From contig JALOLS010000007.1 in NCBI GenBank assembly GCA_025455865.1, positions 1 through 40,820 of the forward strand: DNA of 40,820 nucleotides. The letters are read 5' to 3'. Shown here one piece after another: positions 1 through 12,116 of this stretch. The position numbers and the translations under genes are program-made. Each line of letters begins with the position of its first letter. The first letter of the stretch is position 1. The stretch is from Thermoleophilia bacterium. Its GTDB lineage: Bacteria; Actinomycetota; Thermoleophilia; Miltoncostaeales; Miltoncostaeaceae. The notes under the pieces were generated by a model. That model was not told where the DNA came from and did no database searches. It saw nothing but the letters and a program-made list of their open reading frames with translations.

Positions 1-257
1 GCGCGCCCGCGCACCAGGGCGATGCCCGCGCCGAGCACCACCGCCCCGAGCACCACGTGGATCCACCCCCACACCGTCACGTCCATGTCGAACGCATACC
101 CGCGGGCCGGGACGAAGAAGTCCTCGTCGATGATCGCCGAGAGGCCCTGCACGACCTGGAAGAGCCCGACCAGGATGAGCGCGGTGGCCGAGAAGGCGAA
201 CCCGGCGGCCACGGCGGCGGTGCGGGGCGTCGGCGTCCTCGGGGGCAGGCTGGCCAT
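1..257 (-). CDS. DUF7144-like small membrane protein (3' end outside window)
   Basis: The reading frame starts with ATG at 257 and leaves the window at position 1, so only the first 85 or so residues are visible. It begins with a short polar stretch, then a hydrophobic helix (about residues 14-35, AGFAFSATALILVGLFQVV), a loop with the sequence GLSAIIDEDFFV, and a second helix starting at WGWIHVVLGAVVLGAGIAL. This order (helix, GLSAI loop, WGWIH before the next helix) is what I know from the actinobacterial DUF7144 family of small four-helix membrane proteins, whose function is unknown. A -10-like hexamer ends 6 nt before the ATG, which supports this start. No partner gene is visible on this side. 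The family assignment is from memory of the pattern, not a search. Confidence 0.7.
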   Translation of the reverse strand, partial: MASLPPRTPTPRTAAVAAGFAFSATALILVGLFQVVQGLSAIIDEDFFVPARGYAFDMDVTVWGWIHVVLGAVVLGAGIALVRGR

Positions 258-263
258 GCGGGC

Positions 264-269
264 AGCCTA
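264..269 (-). promoter_or_regulatory. -10 element of leaderless promoter (DUF7144 gene)
   Basis: TAGGCT on the minus strand ends 6 nt before the ATG at 257. With normal -10 to +1 spacing, transcription would start at or next to the start codon. No clear -35 is seen. Confidence 0.5.
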
Positions 270-338
270 CCCCGGCCGCTCGGGTGGCCGGCCCGGCGGG
301 CCGATAGGGTCGGTGAGGCCCCGCCCCGGAGGAGCCCC

Positions 339-1244
339 GTGCCCCGCATCGCCGCGCTCGCCGCCCTCATCATCACCGCGGTCGCCCCCGCCGCCGTCGC
401 CGCACCGGTGCCCGGCGCGCCGGGCTGCCCGGTGCTGCCCCGCGACAACGTGTGGAACCTGCCGGTGGACGACCTGCCGGTGGCGGCCGACTCCGACCGG
501 ATCATCCGGGCCATCGGCCTGGACGAGCCGCTGCATCCGGACTTCTCGAGCCTGCGGGGCGGCGGCTACGGCATCCCCTACCAGGTCGTCTCGCGGCGGA
601 CGCCCCGCAGCCGCGTGCGGTTCGAGTACCCGTCGGAGTCCGACCGCGTCCGGTACCCGATCCCCCGGCGGCCGCGCATCGAGCGCGGGGGCGACCGCCA
701 CCTGCTCATGCTCGACCGCGACTCGTGCCGGTTGTTCGAGCTGTTCGCCGCGCGGCGGGCGGGCGGCGGCTGGGCCGCCGGGTCGGGCGCGGTGTTCGAC
801 CTGCGCACGAACGCGCTCCGTCCGGCGGGATGGACGAGCGCCGACGCCGCCGGCCTGCCGATCCTGCCCGGCCTCGCGCGCCACGACGAGGTCACCGGGG
901 CGGGCATCGACCACGCGCTCCGCTTCACCGCGCCCCGGACCCGCCGGGCCTACGTGCACCCGGCGCGCCACCAGGCCGGGGAGTCCGACGACCCGGCGCT
1001 GCCGCCCATGGGCCTGCGCGTGCGGCTGAAGGCGTCGGTGCGCCTGGACGGGTTCGGGCCCCAGGCCCGGGCGCTGCTCGAGGGCCTGCGCCGCCACGGG
1101 ATGATCCTCGCCGACAACGGCTCGCCCTGGTACGTGACCGGCGCGCCCCACGCCCGGTGGGACGACGACGACCTGCACGACCTGCACCGCATCCGCGGCC
1201 GCGACTTCGAGGTGGTGGACACCTCGGGCCTCGGGCGCGGCTGA
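339..1244 (+). CDS. Secreted protein of unknown function (DNVWN family)
   Basis: A 301-aa protein starting with GTG at 339, preceded by GGAGGA; the frame is open further upstream but that part overlaps the divergent neighbour. Residues 1-22 are a clean Sec signal peptide (IAALAALIITAVAPAAVAA). The mature part starts near a Cys and the motif DNVWNLPVDDLPV, followed by blocks HPDFSSLRGGGYGIPY, YPIPRRPRIERGGDRHLLMLD, ALRPAGWTSADAAGLPILPG, RFTAPRTRRAYVHPARH and MILADNGSPWYVTG. I recognise these blocks from a family of exported actinobacterial proteins usually left as hypothetical; no enzyme motif is assigned to it. The conserved His/Asp/Arg-rich blocks suggest a catalytic or carbohydrate-binding role, but that is only inference. 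No functional partner is adjacent. Confidence 0.85.
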   Translation: MPRIAALAALIITAVAPAAVAAPVPGAPGCPVLPRDNVWNLPVDDLPVAADSDRIIRAIGLDEPLHPDFSSLRGGGYGIPYQVVSRRTPRSRVRFEYPSESDRVRYPIPRRPRIERGGDRHLLMLDRDSCRLFELFAARRAGGGWAAGSGAVFDLRTNALRPAGWTSADAAGLPILPGLARHDEVTGAGIDHALRFTAPRTRRAYVHPARHQAGESDDPALPPMGLRVRLKASVRLDGFGPQARALLEGLRRHGMILADNGSPWYVTGAPHARWDDDDLHDLHRIRGRDFEVVDTSGLGRG

Positions 1245-1251
1245 CCGCGGG

Positions 1252-1575
1252 TCAGTGCGCCACGCGCACCCGGACGGGGTGGCCGGCCCGCGCCTCGGCG
1301 GTGAGCTCCTCGCGCAGGAACGGCTCGTCCCAGGCCTGGAGCAGGCCCGCCACCTCGAACGCGTAGCGGCGGATCGGCGCCCCGGCCCGCATCCGCGCGG
1401 CACTCACCGCGGCGTCGCCGAGCCCGCCGAGCAGCCCGAGCGTCGCCTGGCCCGGTGAGACGCGGGCCATGTGGGTCCAGCCCCGCCCCAGGGGGACCAG
1501 CTCCCCACCGGCGTGGGCCACGCGGACGGCGGCCTCGCGGATGCCCTCCACCGGATGGCTCACCAGGCCGCTCAT
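1252..1575 (-). CDS. Hypothetical protein, 107 aa
   Basis: ATG at 1575 is preceded at normal distance by AAGGGAG, a reasonable ribosome binding site. The product is a soluble, mixed alpha/beta-looking 107-residue protein with no signal peptide or membrane segment. It has a Gly-rich middle (LGLLGGLGDAA) and a basic C-terminus ending HPVRVRVAH. I do not recognise a family. It is the last gene of a minus-strand run (thioredoxin, methyltransferase, diguanylate cyclase) and lies 73 nt beyond the cyclase stop, so it may be co-transcribed. The high-GC background makes spurious frames common, so the start and even the reality of the gene rest on the binding site and on the lack of a better frame here. 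Confidence 0.55.
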   Translation of the reverse strand: MSGLVSHPVEGIREAAVRVAHAGGELVPLGRGWTHMARVSPGQATLGLLGGLGDAAVSAARMRAGAPIRRYAFEVAGLLQAWDEPFLREELTAEARAGHPVRVRVAH

Positions 1576-1648
1576 CGCCGCTCCCTTCGCGCTCCGCCGG
1601 CCGGGCGCCGGCGTACCTCCCCCATCGTCGTCCCGCGGGGGCCGCGAA

Positions 1649-3913
1649 TCAACCGGCCGGCCGCGTCCCGGCCACCACCACCCGGTCCCGGCCGCCCTGC
1701 TTGGCCCGGTAGAGCGACTGGTCGGCCAGCCGGAAGAGCCGCTCCGGGCCGCCCGCGGTCTCCAGGTCGGCGACGCCCGCCGACACGGTCACCCGGCCCG
1801 CCGGCGGGACCGGGGCCCCCGACACCGCCCGCAGGGCGCGCTCCAGGGCCAGCCGGGCCGCATCGCGGGTGGCGTCGGGGAGGATCCAGGCGAACTCCTC
1901 GCCGCCCATCCGCGCGACCATCTCCCCGGCGCGGGCCTGGGCGCGCAGGCGCTGGGCCACCTCGGCGAGCACCCGGTCGCCCCCCTCGTGGCCGTGCTCG
2001 TCGTTGACCGCCTTGAAGTGGTCCACGTCGATCACGGCCAGCGCGAGCGGCCGCCCCGCCCGCCGGGCGCGGGCCACCTCGCCCTCCAGGGCGTCGGCCA
2101 GGGCCCGCCGGTTCGGGAGGCCGGTGAGGGGGTCGGTGAGGGCCTGGTGGGCGAGCGCGGCCCGGGCCTCGGCGTTGGCCACCCCGAGCGCCGCGAGCTC
2201 GGCGAAGGCGGCCAGGCGTGCACGGGCCCCCGGCTCGAAGCCCTGGGGCCGCGATGAGCTGACCATGAGCGCACCCCAGGGCGCCCCTTCCACGCGGAGC
2301 AGGGCGGCGAGCGCGGTGCGGGTCCCGGGGTCGCCGCCGGTGCGGCGCGGCAGGAGGGGCGGCACGCCCTCGGCGTGGGCCACCGGCCGGCCCGCGGCGA
2401 TCGCGGCCAGGACCGAGCCGGGCGGCGCCTCGATCACCGGGTCCTCGCTGCGGGGCGGGTGGCCGTCGGTCCGCCAGGCGCCCACCAGCACGGCCTCCCC
2501 GCCCGGGACGAGGCGCGCGAGCACCGCCTCGTCGCCCGCGAGCATGGCGGCGGCCTCACGGGCGACGGCGTCGCAGGCGGCCCGCAGGCCGTCGGCCCGG
2601 GCGACCTCGGTGGCGGCCCGGCGGAGGGCGGCCTCCTCGGCGCCGCGGCGGGCCAGGTCCTCGCGCGCCTCGAGCACGTCGACCGCGTGGCCGGCCAGGC
2701 CGGCCACGCGCTCCAGGCGGGACTCACATCCCTCCGGCAGGTCGGCCGGCGACCCCGCGCCGACGGCGAGGAGCCCCCAGACGCGCCCCGCCGCGCGCAC
2801 CGGCACCACGACCGCCGCCCCCACCCCGGCCCGGGTGAGGCGGGCGGCGTGGGGGTGGTCCGGGGCGATGCGGTCCAGGCGCGCCGGCCGGCCCGCGGCG
2901 AGCCGCGAGGCGGTGGGGTCCTCCGGCGGGAACGGGAACGGCGCGCCGGTGAGCAGGGGGTCGGGGCGGCCGCGCTGCCAGGCGCTCACCACGGTGCCCG
3001 CCGGGGTGCCCTCGCGCAGGCGCAGGAGGGCGCCCGCGGCGCCCCCGAGCAGCCCGACGGCCTCGCCGACGGCGGCCTCCAGCACGGTGCGCGGCGGCCC
3101 GTCGCCGGACACCGCGCGGGCCAGGCGCAGCAGCGCCGCGTGCTCGGCCTCGGCCTCACGGCGGCGCTCCTCGGCGGTGCGACGGGCGGTCTGGTCGCGC
3201 ATGACCAGCACCACGCCGCGGTGGGCCGGCGACTCGGCCACCGAGCGCACCTCGAACCACCGCCGGCCCGACGGGCCGGGGATGTCCACCTCGGCGCGGC
3301 GCTCCCGGCCGTCGGCCATCGTCGCCTCGGCCGCGGAGCGCACCGCCTCGAGCGCCGGGCCCGCGAGCCCGTCCCCGCCCAGGTGCTCGCCGCGTCCGAA
3401 GCCGGCGGCGATCCCGGCCTGGTTGACGTCGACCACCCGCAGATCCGCGTCGAGGCGCAGCACCACGTCGGGCACGAGGTCGGCGAGCGACCCCCGCCGG
3501 CGGGCCGGGGAGGGGGTGAGCGACATGAGGATCAAGCCGGCGGGCAGGCGGGCCAGGTGGAGCGCGGTGAGGAAGCGCGAGCCGTCGGCCCGGCGGCACG
3601 CGTGCCGGCCGTCCACGGGCAGGCCCCCCCGGCCGGCGACCAGCGCGGCCAGGCGGTCGGCGTCCTCGGGCGCCCACCACGGGTAGGGAGGCAGGTGCCC
3701 CAGCAGGCGCTCGGGGAGGAACCCCGTGAGGTCGACCAGGTGCTGGTTGACCCCGGCGATCGCGCCGCTCGCGGGCTCGAGTGCCGCGGCCGCGTAGGGC
3801 AGCGCGTCGAGCACGCCGGCCGCGCCACCGTCGTCCGTTGCCGGCGCGCCGCGGCCCGCCCGGCCCAGCGTCATCCGATCAGATGACACGCGTGTCGTGA
3901 GAACGGCGGACAT
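1649..3913 (-). CDS. Diguanylate cyclase with PAS and GAF sensor domains
   Basis: This 754-aa cytoplasmic protein should make cyclic di-GMP from two GTP. Order of domains: two PAS-like regions (about 35-135 and 150-265, the second ending in a WFEVRSVAES core and a PAC-like VLVMRDQTARR), two GAF-like regions (about 275-420 and 430-585), and a C-terminal GGDEF domain (about 590-750). The GGDEF domain opens with LTDPLTGLPNRRAL, has the metal/substrate stretch VIDVDHFKAVND and an intact active-site loop GGEEF near residue 672. The inhibitory I-site position five residues before GGEEF reads RAGE instead of RxxD. No membrane helix is visible, so the signal is probably cytoplasmic (redox, ligand or light; unknown). 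ATG at 3913 is used; a second ATG lies 14 codons inside. It follows the methyltransferase by 56 nt. Confidence 0.92.
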   Translation of the reverse strand: MSAVLTTRVSSDRMTLGRAGRGAPATDDGGAAGVLDALPYAAAALEPASGAIAGVNQHLVDLTGFLPERLLGHLPPYPWWAPEDADRLAALVAGRGGLPVDGRHACRRADGSRFLTALHLARLPAGLILMSLTPSPARRRGSLADLVPDVVLRLDADLRVVDVNQAGIAAGFGRGEHLGGDGLAGPALEAVRSAAEATMADGRERRAEVDIPGPSGRRWFEVRSVAESPAHRGVVLVMRDQTARRTAEERRREAEAEHAALLRLARAVSGDGPPRTVLEAAVGEAVGLLGGAAGALLRLREGTPAGTVVSAWQRGRPDPLLTGAPFPFPPEDPTASRLAAGRPARLDRIAPDHPHAARLTRAGVGAAVVVPVRAAGRVWGLLAVGAGSPADLPEGCESRLERVAGLAGHAVDVLEAREDLARRGAEEAALRRAATEVARADGLRAACDAVAREAAAMLAGDEAVLARLVPGGEAVLVGAWRTDGHPPRSEDPVIEAPPGSVLAAIAAGRPVAHAEGVPPLLPRRTGGDPGTRTALAALLRVEGAPWGALMVSSSRPQGFEPGARARLAAFAELAALGVANAEARAALAHQALTDPLTGLPNRRALADALEGEVARARRAGRPLALAVIDVDHFKAVNDEHGHEGGDRVLAEVAQRLRAQARAGEMVARMGGEEFAWILPDATRDAARLALERALRAVSGAPVPPAGRVTVSAGVADLETAGGPERLFRLADQSLYRAKQGGRDRVVVAGTRPAG

Positions 3914-3969
3914 TCTTCCCGGAACGCACGGAGAAAGCCTACCGAAACCCCGCCCCGAGGGGCGCCCGG

Positions 3970-4689
3970 TCAGGTCCGGCGCCCCCAGATGACCAGGCCG
4001 CCCCCGAGGGAGAGCCGCCGGGCGCGCAGGTCGGCGAGGCCGGCGTCGGCGTACAGGCCGATCAGCCTCCCCGGGGGCCAGCGGTGGTGGAACGCCGGGA
4101 TGCTCCGGTGCAGGAAGCGCCCGGTGCGCGCCCAGGCCGGGCCGCCGGCGAGGAGGCCGAGCGCGGGCAGGCCGGCCGCGGTGTAGGCGCGCCAGGCGAG
4201 CCGGGCCGGCGGCCACGGGGGGACCCCGAACTCGAGGCTGGCGAGGGTGCCGCCCGGCCGCAGGACCCGCACCAGCTCGGCCATGGTGGCCTCGGGATCC
4301 TCGACGTAGCGCAGCAGGTAGCTCACCGTCACGCCGTCGAAGGCCGCGTCGGGGAACGGCAGGCGCTCCGCCTCCCCCTGCACCAGCACGATGCGCCCCT
4401 CCATGCCCTCCGCCCGGACCCGCGCGCGGCCGGCGGCCAGCATCTCCGGGCTCTGGTCCAGGCCCGTCACCCGGCAGGCCCGGCGGCGCACCAGCATCCG
4501 CGCGATGGCGGCCGTGCCGGTCGCGACGTCGAGCACGTGGTCGCCCGCCCCCACCGGGAGGCGGTCGGCGGTGAAGCGCTTCCAGCGGGGCTCCTGGCCC
4601 AGGGACAGGAACGTCGCCCGCGCCTCGTACCCGCGGGCCAGGCCGGCGAAGAGGCGCCGCGCCTGCCGCTTGTGCCCCGGGAGGGTCAG
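3970..4689 (-). CDS. UbiE/MenG-like SAM-dependent methyltransferase
   Basis: A class I methyltransferase of about 239 aa. The SAM-binding motif I is [11 protein letters not shown] (about residue 53), followed by an acidic residue after strand 2 ([11 protein letters not shown]), the post-motif [19 protein letters not shown] and [14 protein letters not shown]. The N-terminal [19 protein letters not shown] matches the part that precedes motif I in UbiE/MenG enzymes, which methylate demethylmenaquinone; an actinobacterium would use this for menaquinone, but substrate is inferred. No ATG, GTG or TTG lies ahead of that conserved N-terminus. The only plausible start is CTG at 4689, which overlaps the TGA of the thioredoxin gene as CTGA. 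Starting at the first internal GTG would remove the conserved helix. Translation is therefore probably coupled to the upstream gene. Confidence 0.85.
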   Translation of the reverse strand: MTLPGHKRQARRLFAGLARGYEARATFLSLGQEPRWKRFTADRLPVGAGDHVLDVATGTAAIARMLVRRRACRVTGLDQSPEMLAAGRARVRAEGMEGRIVLVQGEAERLPFPDAAFDGVTVSYLLRYVEDPEATMAELVRVLRPGGTLASLEFGVPPWPPARLAWRAYTAAGLPALGLLAGGPAWARTGRFLHRSIPAFHHRWPPGRLIGLYADAGLADLRARRLSLGGGLVIWGRRT

Positions 4690-5423
4690 TAGAGGGCGCG
4701 CGCGAGCTGCTTGCGGAAGCGCAGCGTGAGGGGATGCTGGTCGCCCAGCCGGCGGAAGATGCCGATCATGGCCGCGCGGAGCTGGTCCTTGAGCGTGCGG
4801 TCCGCCCGGCCGATCGCGTCGAGCAGGTGGGTCAGCGCGGCCTCCTCGTCGCCCCGGGCGAGGGCGGCGAGGCCGGCCTGCACGTCGGGGTCGTCGGACG
4901 CCGCGAGGCGCACCCGGGCCAGCAGCCCGGCCGCGTCGGGGTCGTGGGCGACCGGCTCGAGCACCTCGAGCGCCTCGTCGGACCGCCCGTCGTCGACGAG
5001 CAGCCGCCCGAGCGCGACCCGCGCGCCGGTGTGGCCGGGCTCGCGGCGGACCGCCTCCCGCAGGGACTCCTCGTCGCCCTCGGCCACCAGCTTGTCGGCC
5101 TGGGAGGGGACGATGCGGTTGAGGAACGCCTCGAGCATCGGCGGGGGCACCATCCCCACGAACTCGTCGACCACCGCGCCGTGCCGGAACGCCTTGACCG
5201 CCGGGATGCTCATCACCCGGTAGGCCTGGGCCAGCCGGGGGTTCGCGTCGATGTCGACCTTGGCCAGCACGACGTCGGGCTCCCGGGCGGCGACGGCCGA
5301 CTCGATGAGCGGCCCGAGCTGCCGGCAGGGCCCGCACCACTCGGCCCAGAAGTCGACCACCACGGGCACCTCGCGCGAGCGCTCCAGCACCTCGGCCTCG
5401 AATGTCGCCTCGGTCACGTCCAT
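4686..5423 (-). CDS. ybbN: YbbN/CnoX-type thioredoxin with TPR-like C-terminus
   Basis: A 245-aa protein with an N-terminal thioredoxin domain (about residues 1-105) carrying the redox motif WCGPC (Cys30 and Cys33) and the cis-proline segment SIPAVKAF. The C-terminal half (about 110-245) is helical with TPR-like stretches such as [22 protein letters not shown] and the end block [18 protein letters not shown]. This architecture is that of YbbN (CnoX), a co-chaperone that forms mixed disulfides with unfolded proteins and hands them to DnaK or GroEL; unlike E. coli YbbN the CxxC pair is complete here, so oxidoreductase activity is possible. ATG at 5423 follows a strong AAGGAG; it is preferred over in-frame codons further up. 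It is the first gene of a minus-strand operon and its stop overlaps the start of the methyltransferase. Confidence 0.9.
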   Translation of the reverse strand: MDVTEATFEAEVLERSREVPVVVDFWAEWCGPCRQLGPLIESAVAAREPDVVLAKVDIDANPRLAQAYRVMSIPAVKAFRHGAVVDEFVGMVPPPMLEAFLNRIVPSQADKLVAEGDEESLREAVRREPGHTGARVALGRLLVDDGRSDEALEVLEPVAHDPDAAGLLARVRLAASDDPDVQAGLAALARGDEEAALTHLLDAIGRADRTLKDQLRAAMIGIFRRLGDQHPLTLRFRKQLARALY

Positions 5424-5505
5424 GGCATCTCCGTCTCCTTGCCGGCCGCGTCCACGGTAGCGCGGGCGGGGCACGGGGCCGGCGGCGTGCCGCCGGGCGT
5501 CCGGC

Positions 5506-5511
5506 TACCCT
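5506..5511 (+). promoter_or_regulatory. -10 element of leaderless promoter (ettA)
   Basis: TACCCT ends 8 nt before the ATG at 5520; no ribosome binding site is present between them. The +1 is expected at or within a base or two of the start codon. Confidence 0.55.
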
Positions 5512-5519
5512 CGGCCGCC

Positions 5520-7211
<1,692 letters not shown>

Positions 7212-7226
7212 ACAGACGACGGGCGG

Positions 7227-7280
7227 TTGATCGGAAGCTCCCGGTGGTCTATCCCTGTACTCAGCAGCCGAGCACAGGGA
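7227..7280 (+). promoter_or_regulatory. Promoter with overlapping dyad ahead of the 66-aa gene
   Basis: TTGATC (7227-7232), 17 nt, then TATCCC (7250-7255) form a passable -35/-10 pair. An imperfect dyad covers 7252-7280: TCCCTGTACTC, a 7-nt loop AGCAGCC, then GAGCACAGGGA, with 10 of 11 positions pairing. It overlaps the -10, the expected start near 7262 and the first part of the ribosome binding site (GGGAGGA, 7277-7283). It could be an operator or, if transcription starts earlier, a hairpin that hides the binding site. Confidence 0.45.
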
Positions 7281-7289
7281 GGACCAGCC

Positions 7290-7490
7290 ATGAGCGGTGA
7301 TCCGATCCGCCGGGCGACGGGCGACCCGCCCGACCCGGGCCTCTGGTGGGACGGCATCGTGACCGTGATCGAGCCCCGCGCGACCCTCGACGCGCGGCCG
7401 CTCGACGACTTCCACCGCGCGGTGGCGGCCCGCCGCGCCGGCGGCGCCGACGCCCCGGTCACCAGCCCCTACGAGGCGCCGGCGCCCTGA
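7290..7490 (+). CDS. Small protein of unknown function, 66 aa
   Basis: ATG at 7290 sits 6 nt after GGGAGGA, one of the best ribosome binding sites in the window. The frame encodes a 66-residue acidic, Pro/Ala/Arg-rich protein with WWDGIVTVIEPRATLD near the middle and DDFHRAVAARRAGG after it, ending in a Pro-rich tail. It has no signal peptide, membrane helix or Cys. I do not recognise it. It stands alone between ettA and a secreted protein, on the same strand as both, with its own promoter and a dyad over the promoter. The strong binding site and separate promoter argue that it is real and regulated. Confidence 0.6.
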   Translation: MSGDPIRRATGDPPDPGLWWDGIVTVIEPRATLDARPLDDFHRAVAARRAGGADAPVTSPYEAPAP

Positions 7491-7582
7491 CCCGCGCGGC
7501 ACCCGGTCGCCGGCCGGATGCCGATCGGGTGCCCATGACGTCACCCCGGAACGGGGGCCCGGTCGCGGCAGGCGGCCGGGCC

Positions 7583-7588
7583 TACCCT
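7583..7588 (+). promoter_or_regulatory. -10 element of leaderless promoter (secreted 567-aa protein)
   Basis: TACCCT ends 8 nt before the ATG at 7597, with no ribosome binding site between. Confidence 0.5.
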
Positions 7589-7596
7589 CAGGTCCG

Positions 7597-9300
7597 ATGC
7601 GCGCCCGTGCCCCCATCGCGCTCGCGCTGCTCACGATGCTCGCCGCGTCGGGACCCGCCGCCGCGCGCCTGTCGATCCTCTACGACACCGCCGACCAGCT
7701 GCGCGAGGTGACCGGGCTCCAGCCCGACGGCCGCCCCGGCCTGGGGGAGCGCGACGGGATGCTCCAGCAGCAGCCCGCCCCGCTCATCCTGCCCGCCCGG
7801 CGCCACGCCTGGAAGGTCTCGGGCGGGGCCGGGTCGGACGCCACCCCGACGCTCATCGGTCGCGACGCCGAGGGGATGGCCGCCCTGCTGCGCGAGCGCA
7901 TCCGCCGCGCCGGCGCCCACCTGGTGTTCCTGGACGAGCTCACCACCGCGTTCCGCGGGCCGGACGGGACGGCGCTCCGCGGGGCGCTCGAGATCCTCGC
8001 CCGCGAGCCGTCCCCGTGGGGCGGCGGGACGCTGAACCGCCGGGTCCACGTCTACGTGCCGGCGCCCACCTGGCTCATCGCCGACCGGGCGGCGGCCGGC
8101 GACGCCTGGGCGGCCCTCGCGCTCGCCGGGGGGGTGTGGCTGCAGGCCTACCGCGCGCCGCTCCCGCCGACCCCCTGGGAGCCCGAGCAGTGGCTGGCGT
8201 GGCCCCGGGCGGTGGCCGAGGGGCTCGCCGCCGCGGGCGGCGACCCCGCCCGGCTCCACCTGCTGCTCACCGGCGGCGACCAGGCGGCGCAGTGGTCATG
8301 GGCCCGCACCGGATCGGCGTGCGCGCTGCTCGGCAACGGCCCCGGCGCGTACCGGCTCGGCGGGGACGCCGCGGCCTTCGTCGGCGAGTTCCGCGCGGCC
8401 TTCGGCGAGGCCCCCGCCCCGGCCGGCCCGTCCCCGCTCGCCTGCCTGCCCGCGCCGGTGCCCGCGCCCGAGACGGCCGCCGCCCTGACGGGGCTCCTCG
8501 CCGCCCCCGACGAGGGCGTCCTCGCCCCGCCGGGCGCCGTGACCCCCGCGCAGGCGGTGGCGGGCCGGCCCGTGACCGTCCGGGTGGCGCTCGGCCCGGA
8601 CCCCCTGGGGGTGGCCGCCCGCCTCGGCGCCGATCCGGCCGCCTTCTGGGCCGTCGCACGCCCCCGGGTCATCGTGGAGGGCCAGGGGGTGCGCGCCGTC
8701 ACGCCCCTCGGGGCCGACGGCACCGCCCGGGTCACGGTCACGCCGTCCACCCCGGGGCCGCTCGGGGTGCGGGTGCTGATCGACGGCGCCGCGGTGCGCG
8801 AGGCGCTCGGCGGCCCGGTCGACCTGCTCGCCGCCACCGACCCGGAGGCGGCGCGGCTGCCCACCATGCGCGGCCGCATCGCCGCCGGGCCGCTCACCTG
8901 GACCCTGCCGCTCCCGCTCGGGACGCCGGGTGACCCGCGCGGGGCGCCGGTCGGCGTGCTCGCCACCGCGCCGGCCCCGCCCCCGGCGCCGCCGCGGGCC
9001 GCCCGGGTGGTGGTGACCCTGGCCGGGCCGGCGCTCACCCGGCGGCTGCGGGTGGACCCGCGCCGCGGGCACGTCGCGGTGGTGCGGGTGCTCACCCGCG
9101 CGGGCGCGCCGGTGCCCGGCGCGCCGCTGGTCGTGCGCCTCCCGAACGGGCGCGGGCAACGCCTGGCCGCCGATGCCCGGGGCGTCGGCCGCATCGCCGT
9201 CCCGAAGCGCGCGGGGCGGCTCACCGTGGCCGTCGTCGGCACCCGGGTGACCGCCCGGCGCACCATCGCGGGACCGCCGGTGCCGCGCCGGCTCCGGTAG
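7597..9300 (+). CDS. Secreted protein of unknown function, 567 aa
   Basis: Residues 1-24 form a signal peptide (basic MRAR, then IALALLTMLAASGPAAA and a cut near ARL). The first 280 residues of the mature part look like an alpha/beta fold, with VHVYVPAPTWLI, a tryptophan-rich stretch around WEPEQWLAWPRAV and LHLLLTGGDQAAQWSWAR, perhaps a glycosidase-like TIM barrel fragment, but no catalytic pair can be named. After a Pro/Ala linker (about 275-330) the C-terminal part is beta-rich with two Ig-like or carboxypeptidase-regulatory-like stretches, the last being VLTRAGAPVPGAPLVVRLPNG. It ends in a very basic tail (VPRRLR). I do not recognise the family. Start fixed by the signal peptide and the -10 element 8 nt upstream. 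The following acnA gene begins 74 nt later. Confidence 0.75.
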   Translation: MRARAPIALALLTMLAASGPAAARLSILYDTADQLREVTGLQPDGRPGLGERDGMLQQQPAPLILPARRHAWKVSGGAGSDATPTLIGRDAEGMAALLRERIRRAGAHLVFLDELTTAFRGPDGTALRGALEILAREPSPWGGGTLNRRVHVYVPAPTWLIADRAAAGDAWAALALAGGVWLQAYRAPLPPTPWEPEQWLAWPRAVAEGLAAAGGDPARLHLLLTGGDQAAQWSWARTGSACALLGNGPGAYRLGGDAAAFVGEFRAAFGEAPAPAGPSPLACLPAPVPAPETAAALTGLLAAPDEGVLAPPGAVTPAQAVAGRPVTVRVALGPDPLGVAARLGADPAAFWAVARPRVIVEGQGVRAVTPLGADGTARVTVTPSTPGPLGVRVLIDGAAVREALGGPVDLLAATDPEAARLPTMRGRIAAGPLTWTLPLPLGTPGDPRGAPVGVLATAPAPPPAPPRAARVVVTLAGPALTRRLRVDPRRGHVAVVRVLTRAGAPVPGAPLVVRLPNGRGQRLAADARGVGRIAVPKRAGRLTVAVVGTRVTARRTIAGPPVPRRLR

Positions 9301-9373
9301 CCTCTCCGGTTGGCGCCCGCTCCCCGCGGAGGTCGACGCGCGCGCCCCCCGAGGAACCCGACCAGGAGCCGCC

Positions 9374-12064
<2,691 letters not shown>

Positions 12065-12071
12065 CCACCCG

Positions 12072-12104
12072 CCCCCGGCCGGCCCGCCCGCGGCCGGCCG
12101 GGGG
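12072..12104 (+). terminator. Hairpin terminator after acnA
   Basis: A perfect 13-bp stem (12072-12084 with 12092-12104, arm CCCCCGGCCGGCC) and a 7-nt loop start 8 nt after the acnA stop. There is no T-run after it, which is normal for very high-GC actinobacteria. The 3' arm directly abuts the TACCCT -10 of the next gene. Confidence 0.6.
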
Positions 12105-12110
12105 TACCCT
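12105..12110 (+). promoter_or_regulatory. -10 element of leaderless promoter (MNT-HEPN gene)
   Basis: TACCCT ends 6 nt before the GTG at 12117 and begins at the last base of the acnA terminator stem, so the -35 region lies inside the hairpin sequence. Confidence 0.5.
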
Positions 12111-12116
12111 CGGGCC

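Noticed and set aside
619-634. GGTTCGAGTACCCG, resembling a tRNA T-loop
   Set aside because: It lies inside the secreted-protein gene and no matching acceptor, D or anticodon stems flank it.
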